Positions 34,617 through 47,326 of a stretch of 64,000 nt of DNA are shown piece after piece. The DNA is from Siphonodentalium dalli. Lineage: Eukaryota; Mollusca; Scaphopoda; Gadilida; Siphonodentaliidae. The translations under genes were made by a program, and so were the position numbers. Location of the stretch: assembly GCA_032622095.1 (NCBI GenBank), contig CP136068.1:60724025-60788024 (forward strand), written 5' to 3'. Under the pieces are notes generated by a model. The model saw only the letters and a program-made list of their open reading frames with translations, did not search any database and was not told where the DNA came from. Numbering within the stretch: position 1 is the stretch's first letter; each line of letters starts with the position of its first letter.

Positions 34617-37260
34617 CGTCGCCCGAAAACTATACTGTTCTAAGTCCTAAAGTTAGGTAAGAGAGATATGGCCATTTGAAAATTTGGGCCATCCAAAAAG
34701 TCCGTGTTTGACCATTTAGAAGTATGTACATGAGATAGTGTGGCTCCTGGTTGTTTATGGGGGTGATTTATCGTGGAAAAAGGTAACATATGCTCGAAAA
34801 TCTTCGTGAAAGTCGATTTTACACCTGGAGATAGAACACTGTCCTAAGCTAAATGACCCATCGTCTGACATTTTTCGGATATAGATCAGTATAGAACTCA
34901 ATTGAAGAACAAAATGTTTTATTATTAAAATGTAACCGCAATACAAGAACAACATAATCGGCGTACATTTTTATCTAAATGGCATGTGTATATGGTCCCA
35001 TTATAGTACACTGCGAAGGTTACAGACTCGCGTCAAACGAAATCAGATCTTATTAAGAGAATGGGGTGTGGAATATCCCGCCAAGTAGGACGTACTATGT
35101 TATATTATTCTCTGTTTGCAATGGCTGCACGGTAATTTCTACTTGAAATCGATAAAATCATTGCCAAAGATACGTATCCACCACCCCGGAATAGATAATC
35201 GAAAATCTGGTGTGCTTTAGTTTCTGCGAAGTTTGTATATATATGTATATACACATGTAGTGATGTTTCAAATAAAATTCGTCACGTAGAACCAAAGTAA
35301 TCTCTATATATAGAGAAATTGCGCATAGAAAGTTATATACAGATCTATACAATCCTGACAGGCGAGTTTGGTAAATTACGCTGCATAACTTGAAAAATAT
35401 GTGTATATTTGATACACATCTTGATGAAAATAAAAATAAAATAACAGTAAAACAAATTCTGATTGAATTATACGATGGATGGTGAAAATTAAAAAATCCA
35501 CATTTGTATGAATATAACCATAATTATGTATGATATTATTCATAGGGTTATGTGATCATATTCATTGATTTACTTAATGTATTCATTTCCTGTGTATATA
35601 TCATATACATGTCTACTTATCAATGGTATTTGTATATGTGTCACACCATAATAACGGAGAATAAAGTATAACCTTTTCGATAATCATACTATTAAGTATA
35701 AAAGTCATCCGATTTGGCTTTGTGCGAATATATGGGCGATTTGTCGTGGGGAGTGACCAATTAGCTTAAATTCGTCTCAAAACTCGTGCCATATATATTG
35801 TCAGTATTATGCTCGCAATGCTATATACCTTAATAAAAATAGCATCGCGAGCACACATGTGACAATATATATGGCACGAGTTTTGAGGCAAATGTATTTA
35901 TCACTACCAACGATGAATCACCATATTCTCATATTGCCAACTTGGATGTCCTTTATACATATTGAGTATGACGATAATTTTACTCCCCGTTGTCTATATA
36001 ATTGCTTAAACAAAATGCAGGTGCGGAAATGTCTGCGCGACCCGTCACAATTAATAACAATTTCAATTGTTAGTCTGAATCGGAATCACTAGATTGATCT
36101 GACATTTCTGGTATGATAGCTTCATAATATGCCTTATCAACAGGTGGCATATATTTATACATTGAACGCAGGTCGTTCTTCTTTTCCGACGATAACTGTG
36201 CTCGATACACCACTTGGCATTTTTCAACATTTTGACTTTCTTGTACTCTGAGATAATGATGACAACAGTTACTGAGTAATTGTGTTCATATCAGGGAATA
36301 TATGTATATAGGTATAGATAAGATGTCACCTGATGAGATGTTTGAAACACATCGAAAGGCCTAGTGACCTAAATATATACTTTTATAGAAGCCATGTCTT
36401 ACTTTCATTTCAATAGAATAGACAGTCGGACGGACATACATAATAGTTCGAGCGAAATGTAACTTTGATGGCCATAGTACTATATCAGCGGTACCTCAAA
36501 ACATTTTGCGGTCGTTTACGGTGAACTTGTATAATATTTAATGCTGCATATATAATTAACCGGCGAAGGACATGCATTAAGGAAAGGGGGTGCCGCTTTA
36601 AATTATGTTTCCTGTATCCTACTAAGTGCGGAGATGTAACATGCTATGAGAAATTGTTCAACATTATACTGTTCTATCTCCAAGGAGCAAGGTGATGTGG
36701 GTCACTATTATCAGCGAAACATGAAATGGTTAAGAATTATAGTGCGCTATCTCCAGTTCTACGCCATGCGGTATGACCTTCCTGAGTCCTATACTGTTCT
36801 ATCTCCGAGGCTGATTTCAAACTCAAATATTTCCATAAACGGGACTTATAATGTATAGCACTATATGTTAGTATCTACATTGATATAAAGTTACTTACCA
36901 AAACATGATGACATCCTGTTGTAGCAGTTGTTTCATATATAAAACACGTTGAGAATTGTATACCGTTCCTATTTAGCCCACCCGAATTTTATCAACAAAT
37001 TAGCACGTGATTAGATCGCGCGTTCCTATTGGCTATTGGAGATAGACCATTATAGAGGTGGATATATAACATTATAAACCTAAAAACCATGTCATTTTTC
37101 GTTTTGTATCACTTGGATAATGGGCAATAAGTCTGGGAATTGTAGACCAATCGCGCCGGACATGAGCCCAAAATGTAGCTCATGTTCTGCCGATTCCAGC
37201 GATATCAAACACTCATTTTTTTTTTAAAGTGAGTTAGGACAGTATAATTCTCGGGCGACG
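34617..37260. mobile_element. 2.6 kb TIR element, transposase not seen
   Basis: Terminal inverted repeats of about 27 bp: left CGTCGCCCGAAAACTATACT then GTTCTAA, right its imperfect complement (3 mismatches). The flanks are TAAT at both sides (34613-34616, 37261-37264), a possible 4 bp target duplication. Inside, the words CTATACTGTTCTA and CTATCTCC recur (34630, 36665, 36749, 36790), including inverted copies (37037). No transposase-like frame found, so it is presumably non-autonomous. A TAAT duplication is not diagnostic; superfamily left open. Confidence 0.72.
35776..35887. repeat. 112 bp hairpin with about 48 bp arms
   Basis: CTCAAAACTCGTGCCATATA at the left is matched by its complement ending GGCACGAGTTTTGAG at the right; inner arms ATGCTCGCAATGCTAT and ATAGCATCGCGAGCA pair with small bulges around an AT-rich loop. 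It lies inside the 34617-37260 element and may be an independent MITE/foldback. Confidence 0.85.
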
Positions 37261-37468
37261 TAATGTTGGTATGAAGAATTAAAAACATTAAAGTTATGTT
37301 ATCCTAGTTTCTGAAAATATTTTCTTATTGTTTTTGCCATATTCCAGCTGCATATTCGGCTTTTCAGTGATGCTTATGTCATTGTTAAGCAACATTGCTC
37401 TAACTTAAATGCGGCTTGCAAATAAATAAGAAAATATTGAGCAATTAATTTTATTACTCAAGATAGAT

Positions 37469-38158
37469 AGTCGGTCTCACAACTGGGCTCTTTAGGGAAT
37501 GTCCAACCACTTTCTGTTTGATACTGATTCTAGAGTACTTTTCGATGAGGAATTCAGTGGTGTCGACCGATTTTTGATAAAAGGGGCCCAAATTCCATTT
37601 TTAAGGGCCTGAACCCCAATTTTGGGGTTCAGCACTTTTATCTCAAAGTTGAGCCCCCAATTAGAATTTTATTGACCTATATGGATCAGTGCCACATACA
37701 GGTATAATTTCTTATATTTTCTGTACCATTATCAGACGGGATTGACCTTCAAGGAGCTCTTGACCCTGAAAATCCAAAATCGCCGACTTCAAATTTGCAA
37801 AAATTTAGCAAAGTCAACAATAATTAAAAATTGTGCTACCTATAGAATTATTTTCACCTTTAAAGGATTAGCACCTTTGTGCTTCCTCTCATGAGTGCTT
37901 AGCAAGGTTTTTTGGATGGAATATATTGGTCATAGAATGAAAAATAGACATTTTCCGAATAACAAAGATGTTGAGGTAAATCATCAATTATAGGGCATTT
38001 GATCAGTAACCTAAAACTCCTGCAATAAGGTTACCTAGTGATATAGTTTGAATGAATACATGTAGTTGTGAGTAGTTCATCCTTTGCTATCTAGATTTCA
38101 TGGCCTTTGATGCGAGATGGCTGCCAAAATGGTTATAAATGGGATGACATAATCACAT
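37469..38158 (+). repeat. Left long inverted arm
   Basis: Complementary to 42414-43094. It contains a perfect 20 bp palindrome, GAACCCCAATTTTGGGGTTC, near 37611-37630, which is also kept in the other arm near 42932-42951. Confidence 0.85.
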
Positions 38159-38160
38159 TA

Positions 38161-39467
38161 CCGTACTGACCCGCGTTTAGGCCCAGGGGGCCTTTGTTTT
38201 ATTTGAGCTCAAAAATCCAAGTGGGCTTAAACTCGGATATGGCCCTTTGCAAACCAAAAATCCTAAGAAATCGGGACAGTAAAACTGATGAAAGCCGATC
38301 TAACGCCGATTATTTGGGAATTTTTTCAATTAAATGTGAATATTAAAATATTATAATAACACTTTAAGTCTTGTAGTTTTATTGGACAACATTCCCATGT
38401 TAAAATGACACTATTATGTAAGTAGTCTTGACCCGACAGCGGTCTTGTTCCCAAAGTGTATGCTTGGAGTCAGGAATGCCCTGGTTATTATGTAAGCGGC
38501 AGTGTGGGTTATCTATAGTCTGACTATAGTTTATATCAATGTTCAGATTTAATCGGATTAGGAAAATAATAAGCCCGGCGCTTTATTCGTGATCCATTGT
38601 CTACATATAGGATGTTACAATGGCGACTAATTGAATGTTTAACAAAAGCCAGTGAGTGTAATTATTTAACAGCACTGACAAGGCAGTTGTATTTCTACTA
38701 AAACGGCATTCTGAACTCCTCGACCTGTGACCTCTGGGGGCAAACGGTGACGGAATCTGACGAGGTTTGCCGAATGCTAAAACGTATACAAAACGTATAC
38801 AAAAGCACGTGTTTGAATATTTTGGTTTCGAGTGAATAAAGTTGACGCAGTTTGGAAGACATTTTTGTTAATTGACAAGTTCCCCCTTCTGCTCCATTAT
38901 GATACCCACTGTGTGTTTACATAACCAAGAGGCCAGTTCTTTGTGTTTGGCCACATGTAGGAATACACAGGTCTACGTTGTCACTGAACACGAAAAATAT
39001 GTTTTTACAGTACCGGTACTGTAGTAGGAACAGGTGCGCTTTGATTAAACTTAAAAGTATTGCACGCGCATAGCCGTACATGGCTTTTAAAGCTATACGC
39101 TGTTAGCAAGTGGGTTCTATTGTATATTATGTCTGTTAAACGTTTGGTTTCCCCAGGGAAGTATAATTGAATAAAGAAATGTGAATTTAAGATTCACTTT
39201 ATTTTATTTCATTTAATATTATCACTTAACTATGAATTATAACTTTCCATTTTTCGTGGCATTCTCGCCGTCACCGATCGTTTGTGAATATACTTCTTGG
39301 AATTATTTATTTGGGGAGTATCATTAGCAAATACTTACTTACCACTGCTGAAATTGAACAAAATTTGGGGTGGGCTTAAACACGAATATACCCCTGTGCA
39401 TGGAATTTGGCCAAAATATATGGGTGGGCTTAAACACGGGCATGGGCTTTGAACCGGGTCAGTACGG
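38161..39467. mobile_element. Nested TA-flanked TIR element, 1.3 kb
   Basis: Ends CCGTACTGACCCG and its exact complement CGGGTCAGTACGG, flanked by TA on each side (38159-38160, 39468-39469), as for Tc1/mariner-type insertion. Subterminal GGGCTTAAACNCG words recur at 38223, 39373 and 39427. No transposase. It sits at the inner edge of the long left arm of the larger element. It carries the 30 bp segment shared with 3271-3300. Confidence 0.72.
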
Positions 39468-39469
39468 TA

Positions 39470-42413
39470 TCATTATAAATGAGTTCAATATGTTTTTTTC
39501 TTTAAATTTAAGGGAGAATAGAATGTATTTATGGTATTCTAATGTTGAATTGAATTATACTCAGCCCACAAGTAGGTTTAGTAAATGTTGAGTTACTACA
39601 ATTCGATAAATCGGTGTGATTTGGTAGTCGAGCAGATTGTGTATTGAACAGTCCCACATCAATTTTGATTGGCCACATGTCATCACCGCCAATTTGAATA
39701 AAGGTTCTACTATTTCCTTAACATGTACATTATTTTAGGACAAATATAATGGCTAGCCCGGCATGATCGCTTATACTTATATTCTGATTGAGTGTTTTTT
39801 TATGAATCCGAACATGTATGTACATTGTATATGTACACGTAGATGTATATTTGCCCAAAAACTTTCTGGTTCAGTTTTGAGAGTTTGTAAGAAAACAAGT
39901 CATAAGAAAGAATGCAGTTGCAGTAATATTAAAAGATATTGTCCTGTTCAAAACTAATAAATGTATGTCTATTGGTTATTGGTGTGATTTCCAGTAATAA
40001 AGATTAAAAATAATCCTTCACATTTAGTCCAGTCAAATCTACACATTAAAAATATAGGGCTTCCATACATACAGAATATTTTCCAACTTGACAATCGTTC
40101 CTTGTGTTCAACTGAGTGAGTTCATGTGAGGTTATTTGGCAAGCTTGATTCTAAAGTGTCAGTTTTATGGGCTTGAAATTCAGAACTCAATCCTGTTGTA
40201 TTGTGAATTCAAAGTGAGTTAGAAGAAAAATACAAGCATCAGTTGATATTAATACATACCAGACAAATCTACATTCTGCAGGTAGCCATGCTATGCAATA
40301 CTGTCTCATATTTTAACTTATCAAGTGAAAATGATCACATTACCATTAACTATTTAATGTTGTTAAATTTTATAAAGTAGAGCCCATTTGAAACTGGTTT
40401 GCTGACCCAGAAAAACTTCATTTTATGATACCAGACTGTCCATGAGAAAAACACATACAAGACATGGAAGTCAGTGAATAATCACAAATAGTCATACACC
40501 ATATCTTGTCAGATGTTTTTGTAGATCTGTGGATGTTGTAATGAAATATAGATCTCAATTATATTTGCACCATTTTATTTTTCATATCGTCCCTTTAAAT
40601 TTACTTTTATTTTTTGAAGTACTGTAAATGGTTTGGTTTGATGTTACAGGCACAGGATATATACATGTATATATACTTTACATATCAAATATTGTGTACC
40701 ATGCGAGTACATGTGTCAGTTGCTTTAGTTGTGTGATGTACATGCAGTAACTATATTCTAGTGAAATTTATGGTCTGCACTCTGTAGTTTTTTCAAAAAA
40801 CATGCTATGGCCATGCCTATATATACATGTAGACTGATTCTAACACTATCATTGTCAGGTTATAATCAATGTTTGAGGATAGTTGCTATGTATTTTTCAT
40901 TTGTGTTGCATTTGTCAATATTAATGGGTCCCAGGAGCCCAGATGGTACTAGTGCAGAGCCCATTTAATTTTCATGAGATGGTGGACTGCATGTCCATAA
41001 TCCTAAATAAACATGACTCTTATCAGTCCGAGATGGTATAGTGTAGGTTTTCAACAACCGTACTAGAATTATAGTTAAAAAAGACTCAACCATTATTTTC
41101 CACTGCCCTATATGTCACAATATATTCACAATATATTCATATGGCAGTATTCATCCGAAGTTGAGTGATGAAGCTAATAAATTTGCTATGATAGTGCGGT
41201 AGAGCAAAGTGATCTGAACAAATCAAGGATAAGCCACTACATGTAGAAAACATTAAAAAACATGTATATTGTGAAATATTTAATAATGGCCGCTGGTTGT
41301 TACAAACAGGCCATAATTGAGCTGACTATTCATGTTGTTTACCAAACATCAACGTACACATTACTAAATATTTTGAAATATATATGTTCTTGAATGTTTC
41401 AAACAGACTCTGGCTTTTGCACAAAACGCTCGGATTAGCCAAACAATGAAAAAATTACCAACTTTAGGTAAAATAATGGTACTCTTTCTTGACACAATCA
41501 CTTTGACCTACACACATCATAGCAATCCAGCAGTACACATCAGCATGATATTAAATTAGCAGGAGCACTTAACCTGGGGTGGTATTAAAGATGAAAATAT
41601 CTTAAAAATGGTAAGTTATGAGGGCTCTTAGCTATTATGAAGAATTATGTTAGTGAAATTATAGACCCTCATCTTCTTCAACCTGCAAGTGCTGCAAGTA
41701 TCATGGCGTACCAAAATTAATCTGGGACTGACAAAGGCTCATTCTACTATTGATTGAATAGTGATGATTCCATCATTTCCTAAATCTTTTTGTGAGATGA
41801 GTTGTCATAGTCATTTTGGAAGAATTGATTACTTCTGAAATTTATACTGGGATATATGGCCATCTCTCGTCTGATTACAACATGTTTTTACTATGTACAG
41901 ATAAAATACCCATTTTAAGATCGCAACTTGTGGTTGCTGCATGAAGCAAACAGCTGGTCATTCCATTTAGTAAAAGTGTTTAGCATGTTCCATAGCTTGG
42001 TCACTTAAATCAGCTGCTAAATGTTGTTAACAAATTTTGAAAACCATCTGTACATTTCAGTTGATTAGATCTCAATCATTACCTGATTTTTGATAAAGCA
42101 CACCAATTTCCAAGGCATGTCCAAAGTCTGGAAGGGCATTTGTTGTGTGTTGAGGTCAACACATGCTCAGCAGCGATTTCCAGCTAATCCCATTGTGTGT
42201 GGTCAATTGTGCCCAAAGTTGGTCAGAGCATGCGGTGCGGATAGTTCTTTTCTAGAATAGATCTCGTCCTCGACTCAATTGATTCTGGTAAAGAACTATG
42301 TTCTATAACCCTCACTTATTAAAATAAATTTCAAACTAAAATGCAATTCAACATTAGGACCATAAAAGACATACTGTTCTCCTTTAGCTATAGTTTAAAT
42401 GAAATGCCACATT
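39470..42413. other. Interior of long-arm element, no gene seen
   Basis: AT-rich, no domain recognised in any frame. A 47 bp segment at 39465-39511 recurs inverted at 44689-44735. Confidence 0.5.
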
Positions 42414-43094
42414 GCACTCATGTGATATGTCATCCCATCTATAGCCATTTTGGCAGCCATCTCATATAAAAGGCAGTGAAATCAATATAAAAAGGATGAA
42501 CTACTCATAAATACAAGTATTTATTCATATCATATCATTAGCTACCCTCGTTTGCACTACTAATCAATTACCATAAAATTTATGATTTCGTCAAAATCTT
42601 GGTTATTGAGAAAATGCCAGTTTTTCATTCTACGGCTAATACATTCCATCCAAAACCTTGTTGAGCACTCATGAGTGGAAGCACAATGTACTGATACTTT
42701 AAAGATGAAAAAAAATTCTATATGTTGCACTATTTTAATTATTGTTGACTTTGCTAAATTTTGGCTAATTTTGAAGTCGGCCATTTTGGATTTTCAGGGT
42801 CAAGAGCTCCTTGAAGGTCAATCCCGTCTTATAATGCTATAGAAAATATCAGAAATGATACCTATATGTGGCATTAATACATATAGGTCATTAAAATTCT
42901 AATTGGGGTCTCAACTTTGAGAAAAAAGGGCTGAACCCCAAAATTGGGGTTCAGGCCCTTAAAAATGGAATTTGGGCCCCTTTTATCAAAAATCGGTCGG
43001 CACCACTGAATTCCTCATCGAAAAGTACTCTAGAATCAGTATCAAACAGAAAGTGGTTGGACATTCTCTAAAGAGCCCAGTTGTGAGACCGACT
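42414..43094 (-). repeat. Right long inverted arm
   Basis: Inverted copy of 37469-38158, carrying the same internal palindrome. Differences are mostly single bases and short indels, with the greatest divergence in the inner 250 bp. Confidence 0.85.
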
Positions 43095-44927
43095 AAGAAC
43101 TGTATAATGTAGATATTTAGGAAGTTACATGGACGATGTACCATGCTGTGGTATATATTTGACCCTGCATATTTGTGTTGAACACAACTTGCCTCCGACG
43201 TGCTAGCTAACTGATAGCAAGAGTTGAACTATTAGTTGAAACAAGCTCCCGAACTTTTATCTTGCGATCAGTTTATTATTATGAAGTAAATTAGATCATA
43301 AATCAAATAAATTAATTTATAGGCAACCTTGTCAAGTTAATAACCACACTGGTGCTGAAACTAAACCCTCATAAATTATGAGATTCAGTAATCAGATATC
43401 ATGGCACACATATAGCATAACTAAATTTCCTTTAGAACTTGTCGATTTTATTTCAAAATCTTACATAAACACTTTCCAAAAACGGAAATGCGCGTACATT
43501 AGTTTATGTATAATGGTATTTACTTTGCTAAAAGTTACTTATATAGGTCCTATGGGCCGCATGTTAGCCACACATATGTTGCTTTAATCAATATATTCAT
43601 GAACTGCTGAGAATATACCTACTAGTCAGGGGAGGTAATCCCGGCCATCGACGATAACTCTGCTAGTCGCAAATGGTCCATTAATTACCTGAACAAATTT
43701 CAGATTTGATGTTATCTGACATTTGAATAAGCAAAAGTTCCACAGTTCATGGATACTATTGTTTGTCTAAGGGTGTTCTGTTAATACATCTGCCACTTAG
43801 CCAGGTGAATTTATTTAACTAGAACAGTGGAGCTCTACTGTAGCCTGTAGGTCCTTTTGGATGCTTGGACTGCATTGGATCAAACAGGGCCATGATTGGA
43901 GATTTAACCCCTTTTCCATTATCGAGTAACTTTATTTTTGATATGTCACATGGTCATTTGCAACAATAAAAATAGAACTGCTTAGGCCAAACAAAAAAGG
44001 GTTTTGATTCTCGGGCATAGCTGCGTCTGGGAAAAAGGCCCGCGTTGAACCATTTTATCACGATCTGCAATTTGACTGAAGCTCTCAAATGATAACACGA
44101 AAATAGGAAACTAGAAAATAGAAATTAGTTATGTTTCAAACATCGAATATGATAGACATACAATGGTGTATGTGTTGGTATTCAAAAACAGACACTAGGC
44201 AACGATAACTACCAGGTATATTGTCACCACAAACTGCCCAAACCCCAAGTTTATTAAGTCAAATGTGTTCAAATATTTCGGCATTTTATCAATTCGAAAA
44301 GGTAGATAACCCACTTTTCGTGCGGTAAACAATTCTGAGATTTCCAATTTCGGGAACGCAAACCCGAAAGAAATATGGTGCGTATTGGCGATGTGCATGC
44401 TGGTTTAATATAATAGTATTTGAAGTTTTTATGGGTAGCATGTATTGAGATACATAATACTTATTCAGATACGGCAGAATAAGTCATTCTAGACTTTCTA
44501 TGAAGATCACTTTATTTGCAGGCAGACAAGCAGACAAAGCTGTCTGCAAAACGTGCTAAACTCACAAAAAAGTGAGAATGAACTGCAATCATAAACTGAC
44601 ACAGTGCCAAATATACCATAGTTTTATTTATTTCATTTGATGTTTCATACACAGGGATCACCATTGAATAATGATATATGTATGTTAAATTTAAAGAAAA
44701 AAACATATTGAACTCATTTATAATGATACCGGTATGTGCTGAAAAACAATATATATACATTGAACAGTGGATACATGTAGTTACTATAGTTATAGATGGA
44801 TAAATATTAAAGTATATAGATTGATATAAATAGATATATAATATAAAAGGTACATACATACATGTATATCAAATATATCAACAACAGTAAATTGAAATAT
44901 ACATTGTAAATATATATATCATTCTGG
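43095..44927. other. Intronic stretch with one short repeat
   Basis: No gene recognised. The segment 44689-44735 is an inverted copy of 39465-39511. AT-rich simple sequence (TATATA words) at 44750-44920. Confidence 0.5.
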
Positions 44928-45432
44928 TAAATCCCTATATGATGTACGGATAGTACAATGTCATATATTTATGTCATTCTTTATTTCAGATTTGATGTAC
45001 GGGTAGTACAATGTGATAATTCTTTATAGTCATTCTTTATAGTGGAATACATTAGTTCATATCAAATCAATGTTCTCCTTACATTTTCTTAACCTTGGAA
45101 GGTATAATAACCCATCCTATAAACTATGGGCATTATCCCCATAACAAAAATAAAAAATAAAAATAAAACCCTCGCTCCCTCATCGATTCTCAAAAACAAT
45201 TTCCTGAGAATCAAAACATTTTTTTTTTTTTTGGCCTTACACTATGATAGTGGTGACAGGCTCTATAGATGTTATATTAACCCTTCTGCTTTGACCCATA
45301 AATTCCAAGTAACCCTTCTCTTTTGACCCATAATTTCAAATAATTTGTGTTATTATGTACATTTGTGTGTACTACTTCAGTATATAGGATTAAAGTTTAG
45401 CAAGGGAAGCCTAACTGTCTTAGTATAGCGTT
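44928..45432 (+). repeat. Left 505 bp direct repeat flanking a LINE
   Basis: Identical to 47327-47830 except for one base in a T run (14 versus 13) and one C/T substitution, by visual comparison. It begins TAAATCCCTATATGATG and ends AGTATAGCGTT. Internally a GATGTACGG-TAGTACAATGT segment is itself repeated (44941, 44994). Confidence 0.92.
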
Positions 45433-47326
45433 TGTGCGACATATGTAGCTCTTTCAGTACAAAATGGAGATTTATATACAATCAGGATAAGTGCAAAGTC
45501 GTAGTCTTTAATGAAAGCTGTTCTACTCAGAAATCTAGAAAGACCACAACATGGATGCTAAACGAAAAACAAATTCACGAATCAGATTGTGTCACCCATC
45601 TCGGCATTCCTCTTGAAAAGAAAAATCTTTCAAACACCCTAACCGAGAGTATCTGTAATAAAATCAGATCAACATATTTTATGCTTAGCAATGCTGGAAT
45701 GTATGCTGGTGGATTAACCCCACTCAGCTCGAATACCTTGTATAACACAATCGTTCTGCCACGAGGACTTTATGGGTCCGAATTCTTATGCGGTATATCT
45801 GCCACGAACACACACTCACTGGAAAAAATTCATCGCTTTTGTTTAAAGCAAATTCAGGGACTCCCGTATAGAACAAGAACGGATGTTGTTCTAGGGCTTC
45901 TCGGAACTGCACCGATCTCATCAATTATAGACAAAAGAAAACTAAGCCTCTTTGGTTGTCTCTGTAGAACAGATTCTGATAAAGCCTCAAAACAAATTTT
46001 TCTATATCGCACCGAGAGGCATATGAATGGGTACACAGCCATTCATTCCTCGTTCATTTCAGAATTAACTGCCATTCTAGAGAAATATGATCTTATATCT
46101 CATTTATCGTCCTTTGTTGAAACAGGACACTTTCCTTCGAAGGACACGTGGAAACAATTAGTGACTCGCCAAATATCATATGTTCACGAAGAAGACTGGA
46201 AAACCCGTCTTGCCAGTGATAACTCCATGCTCAACTTTGCAAATAATTATACCTCTCTGAACATATCCCCACTCTGGTACGCATGTAGATGTTATCCTAA
46301 ACATAAATTCGAATTTCTGGAAGCATCAAAGTTGTTGGCAAAAGCAGTCTCCCAGGAGGAGGGGGCGTGTCAACTTTGTGGCAAACCATATGACAATATA
46401 GTAGAACACGCAGTCCTCGATTGCTCCAGCATCAACGAAGCAAGAAATGAAATATGGTTCAACCTTCTTCAACATTTTGACATACCTTGCTTCATTGAAA
46501 TAGATAATTTGTGCACAATTGATCAACTAATGGTGTTTCTGTCTTGTATACCATTGCATGTTGTTGAGAAGATAAGTGACCTTAATTCATTTGTCCTGTT
46601 CACAACATGCAGTAGTGTTAAAATGTGGAAACTCTATCATAAACGCCTTAAAGAAATTACAGATGCGAACACGATCACTGTCACGTGACGCATTACTCCA
46701 CGATCTCTATATTGTCCCTTCACTTTTCAATATATAAACACCCACAGCCCTTCTCCATCTACCCCGTCCATATGCGATCCCAAATATCGATTGGATCTCA
46801 CAAACCTTATATAAAGACCACAATGTTTATTGATCTACCACAATAAACGAGCAGCTTTAAAAAAAAAAATATTGTGGACAAAACGTTGATCCATGTATTC
46901 TAGTCAAAATGGTTAAACTGTCTCAAATTCTTACTGTATCTGACCATAATATTCATGTATGCTAATCTTTTCATGTCAATTGTCCGCCATGACTCCATTT
47001 ACACATGCGTGTGTGTTCGAGCGTATGCACGCATGTACTGCGAGCGAGTGTGTGTGTCTATGTACACGTGTGTGTGTATGTATGTGTGTGCGTATGTAGG
47101 TGTGTATGGTTGTGTCTACAAAGGTGCGTGTATGTGAGTATTTGAGAGCGGTTGTGGTGTGTGAGGGTGTGTGCATGTGTGTTATTTATGCGTGGTGTAC
47201 ATGTATATACGTTTGATTTTCTTCGTGTTACATGTCTGTAAATACTAATTATCATTGTATTGTGTTCCTGTTCATTATATGTAAGCTCTCTGTATTACAG
47301 AGGAAATAAAGGTATATATATATATA
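45433..47326 (+). mobile_element. 5'-truncated LINE between long direct repeats
   Basis: An uninterrupted frame to 46688 covers the end of a LINE ORF2. It holds the region after the catalytic Asp pair (VVVFNESCS), THLGIPLEKKN, VLPRGLYGSE, KQIQGLPYRTRTDV, IIDKRKLSLFG and a C-terminal knuckle, CQLCGKPYDNIVEHAVLDC. No stop breaks this 418-codon part, so the copy is young. The RT core is missing: the sequence starts exactly at the end of the left direct repeat. The 3' UTR holds a GT-rich tract (47000-47180) and ends in a (TA)n tail at 47312-47326. Related to the LINE at 20050. Confidence 0.85.

Larger units (their letters stand above)
37469..43094. mobile_element. 5.6 kb element with about 680 bp inverted arms
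   Basis: The left arm (37469-38158) and right arm (42414-43094) are inverted copies for about 680 bp, with small indels. The outer tips read GTCGGTCTCACAAC and its complement, bordered by TA on both sides (37468-37469 and 43094-43095), consistent with a TA target. The interior (38161-42413) has no recognised transposase. The left inner edge is interrupted by a nested TA-flanked element (38161-39467); the rest of the interior shows no gene. It could be a deletion derivative of a larger transposon or a recent inverted duplication. Confidence 0.78.

Noticed and set aside
35859-36092. 77-codon open frame
   Set aside because: It starts inside the right arm of the 112 bp hairpin and has no domain.
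37469-43094. Maverick/Polinton assignment for the long-arm element
   Set aside because: Arm length would fit, but the element is only 5.6 kb, shows no polymerase or integrase, and the flanks suggest TA rather than a 6 bp duplication.
46955-47255. Open frames rich in Cys/Val/Tyr or His/Thr
   Set aside because: They translate a GT-rich simple repeat in the LINE 3' region.
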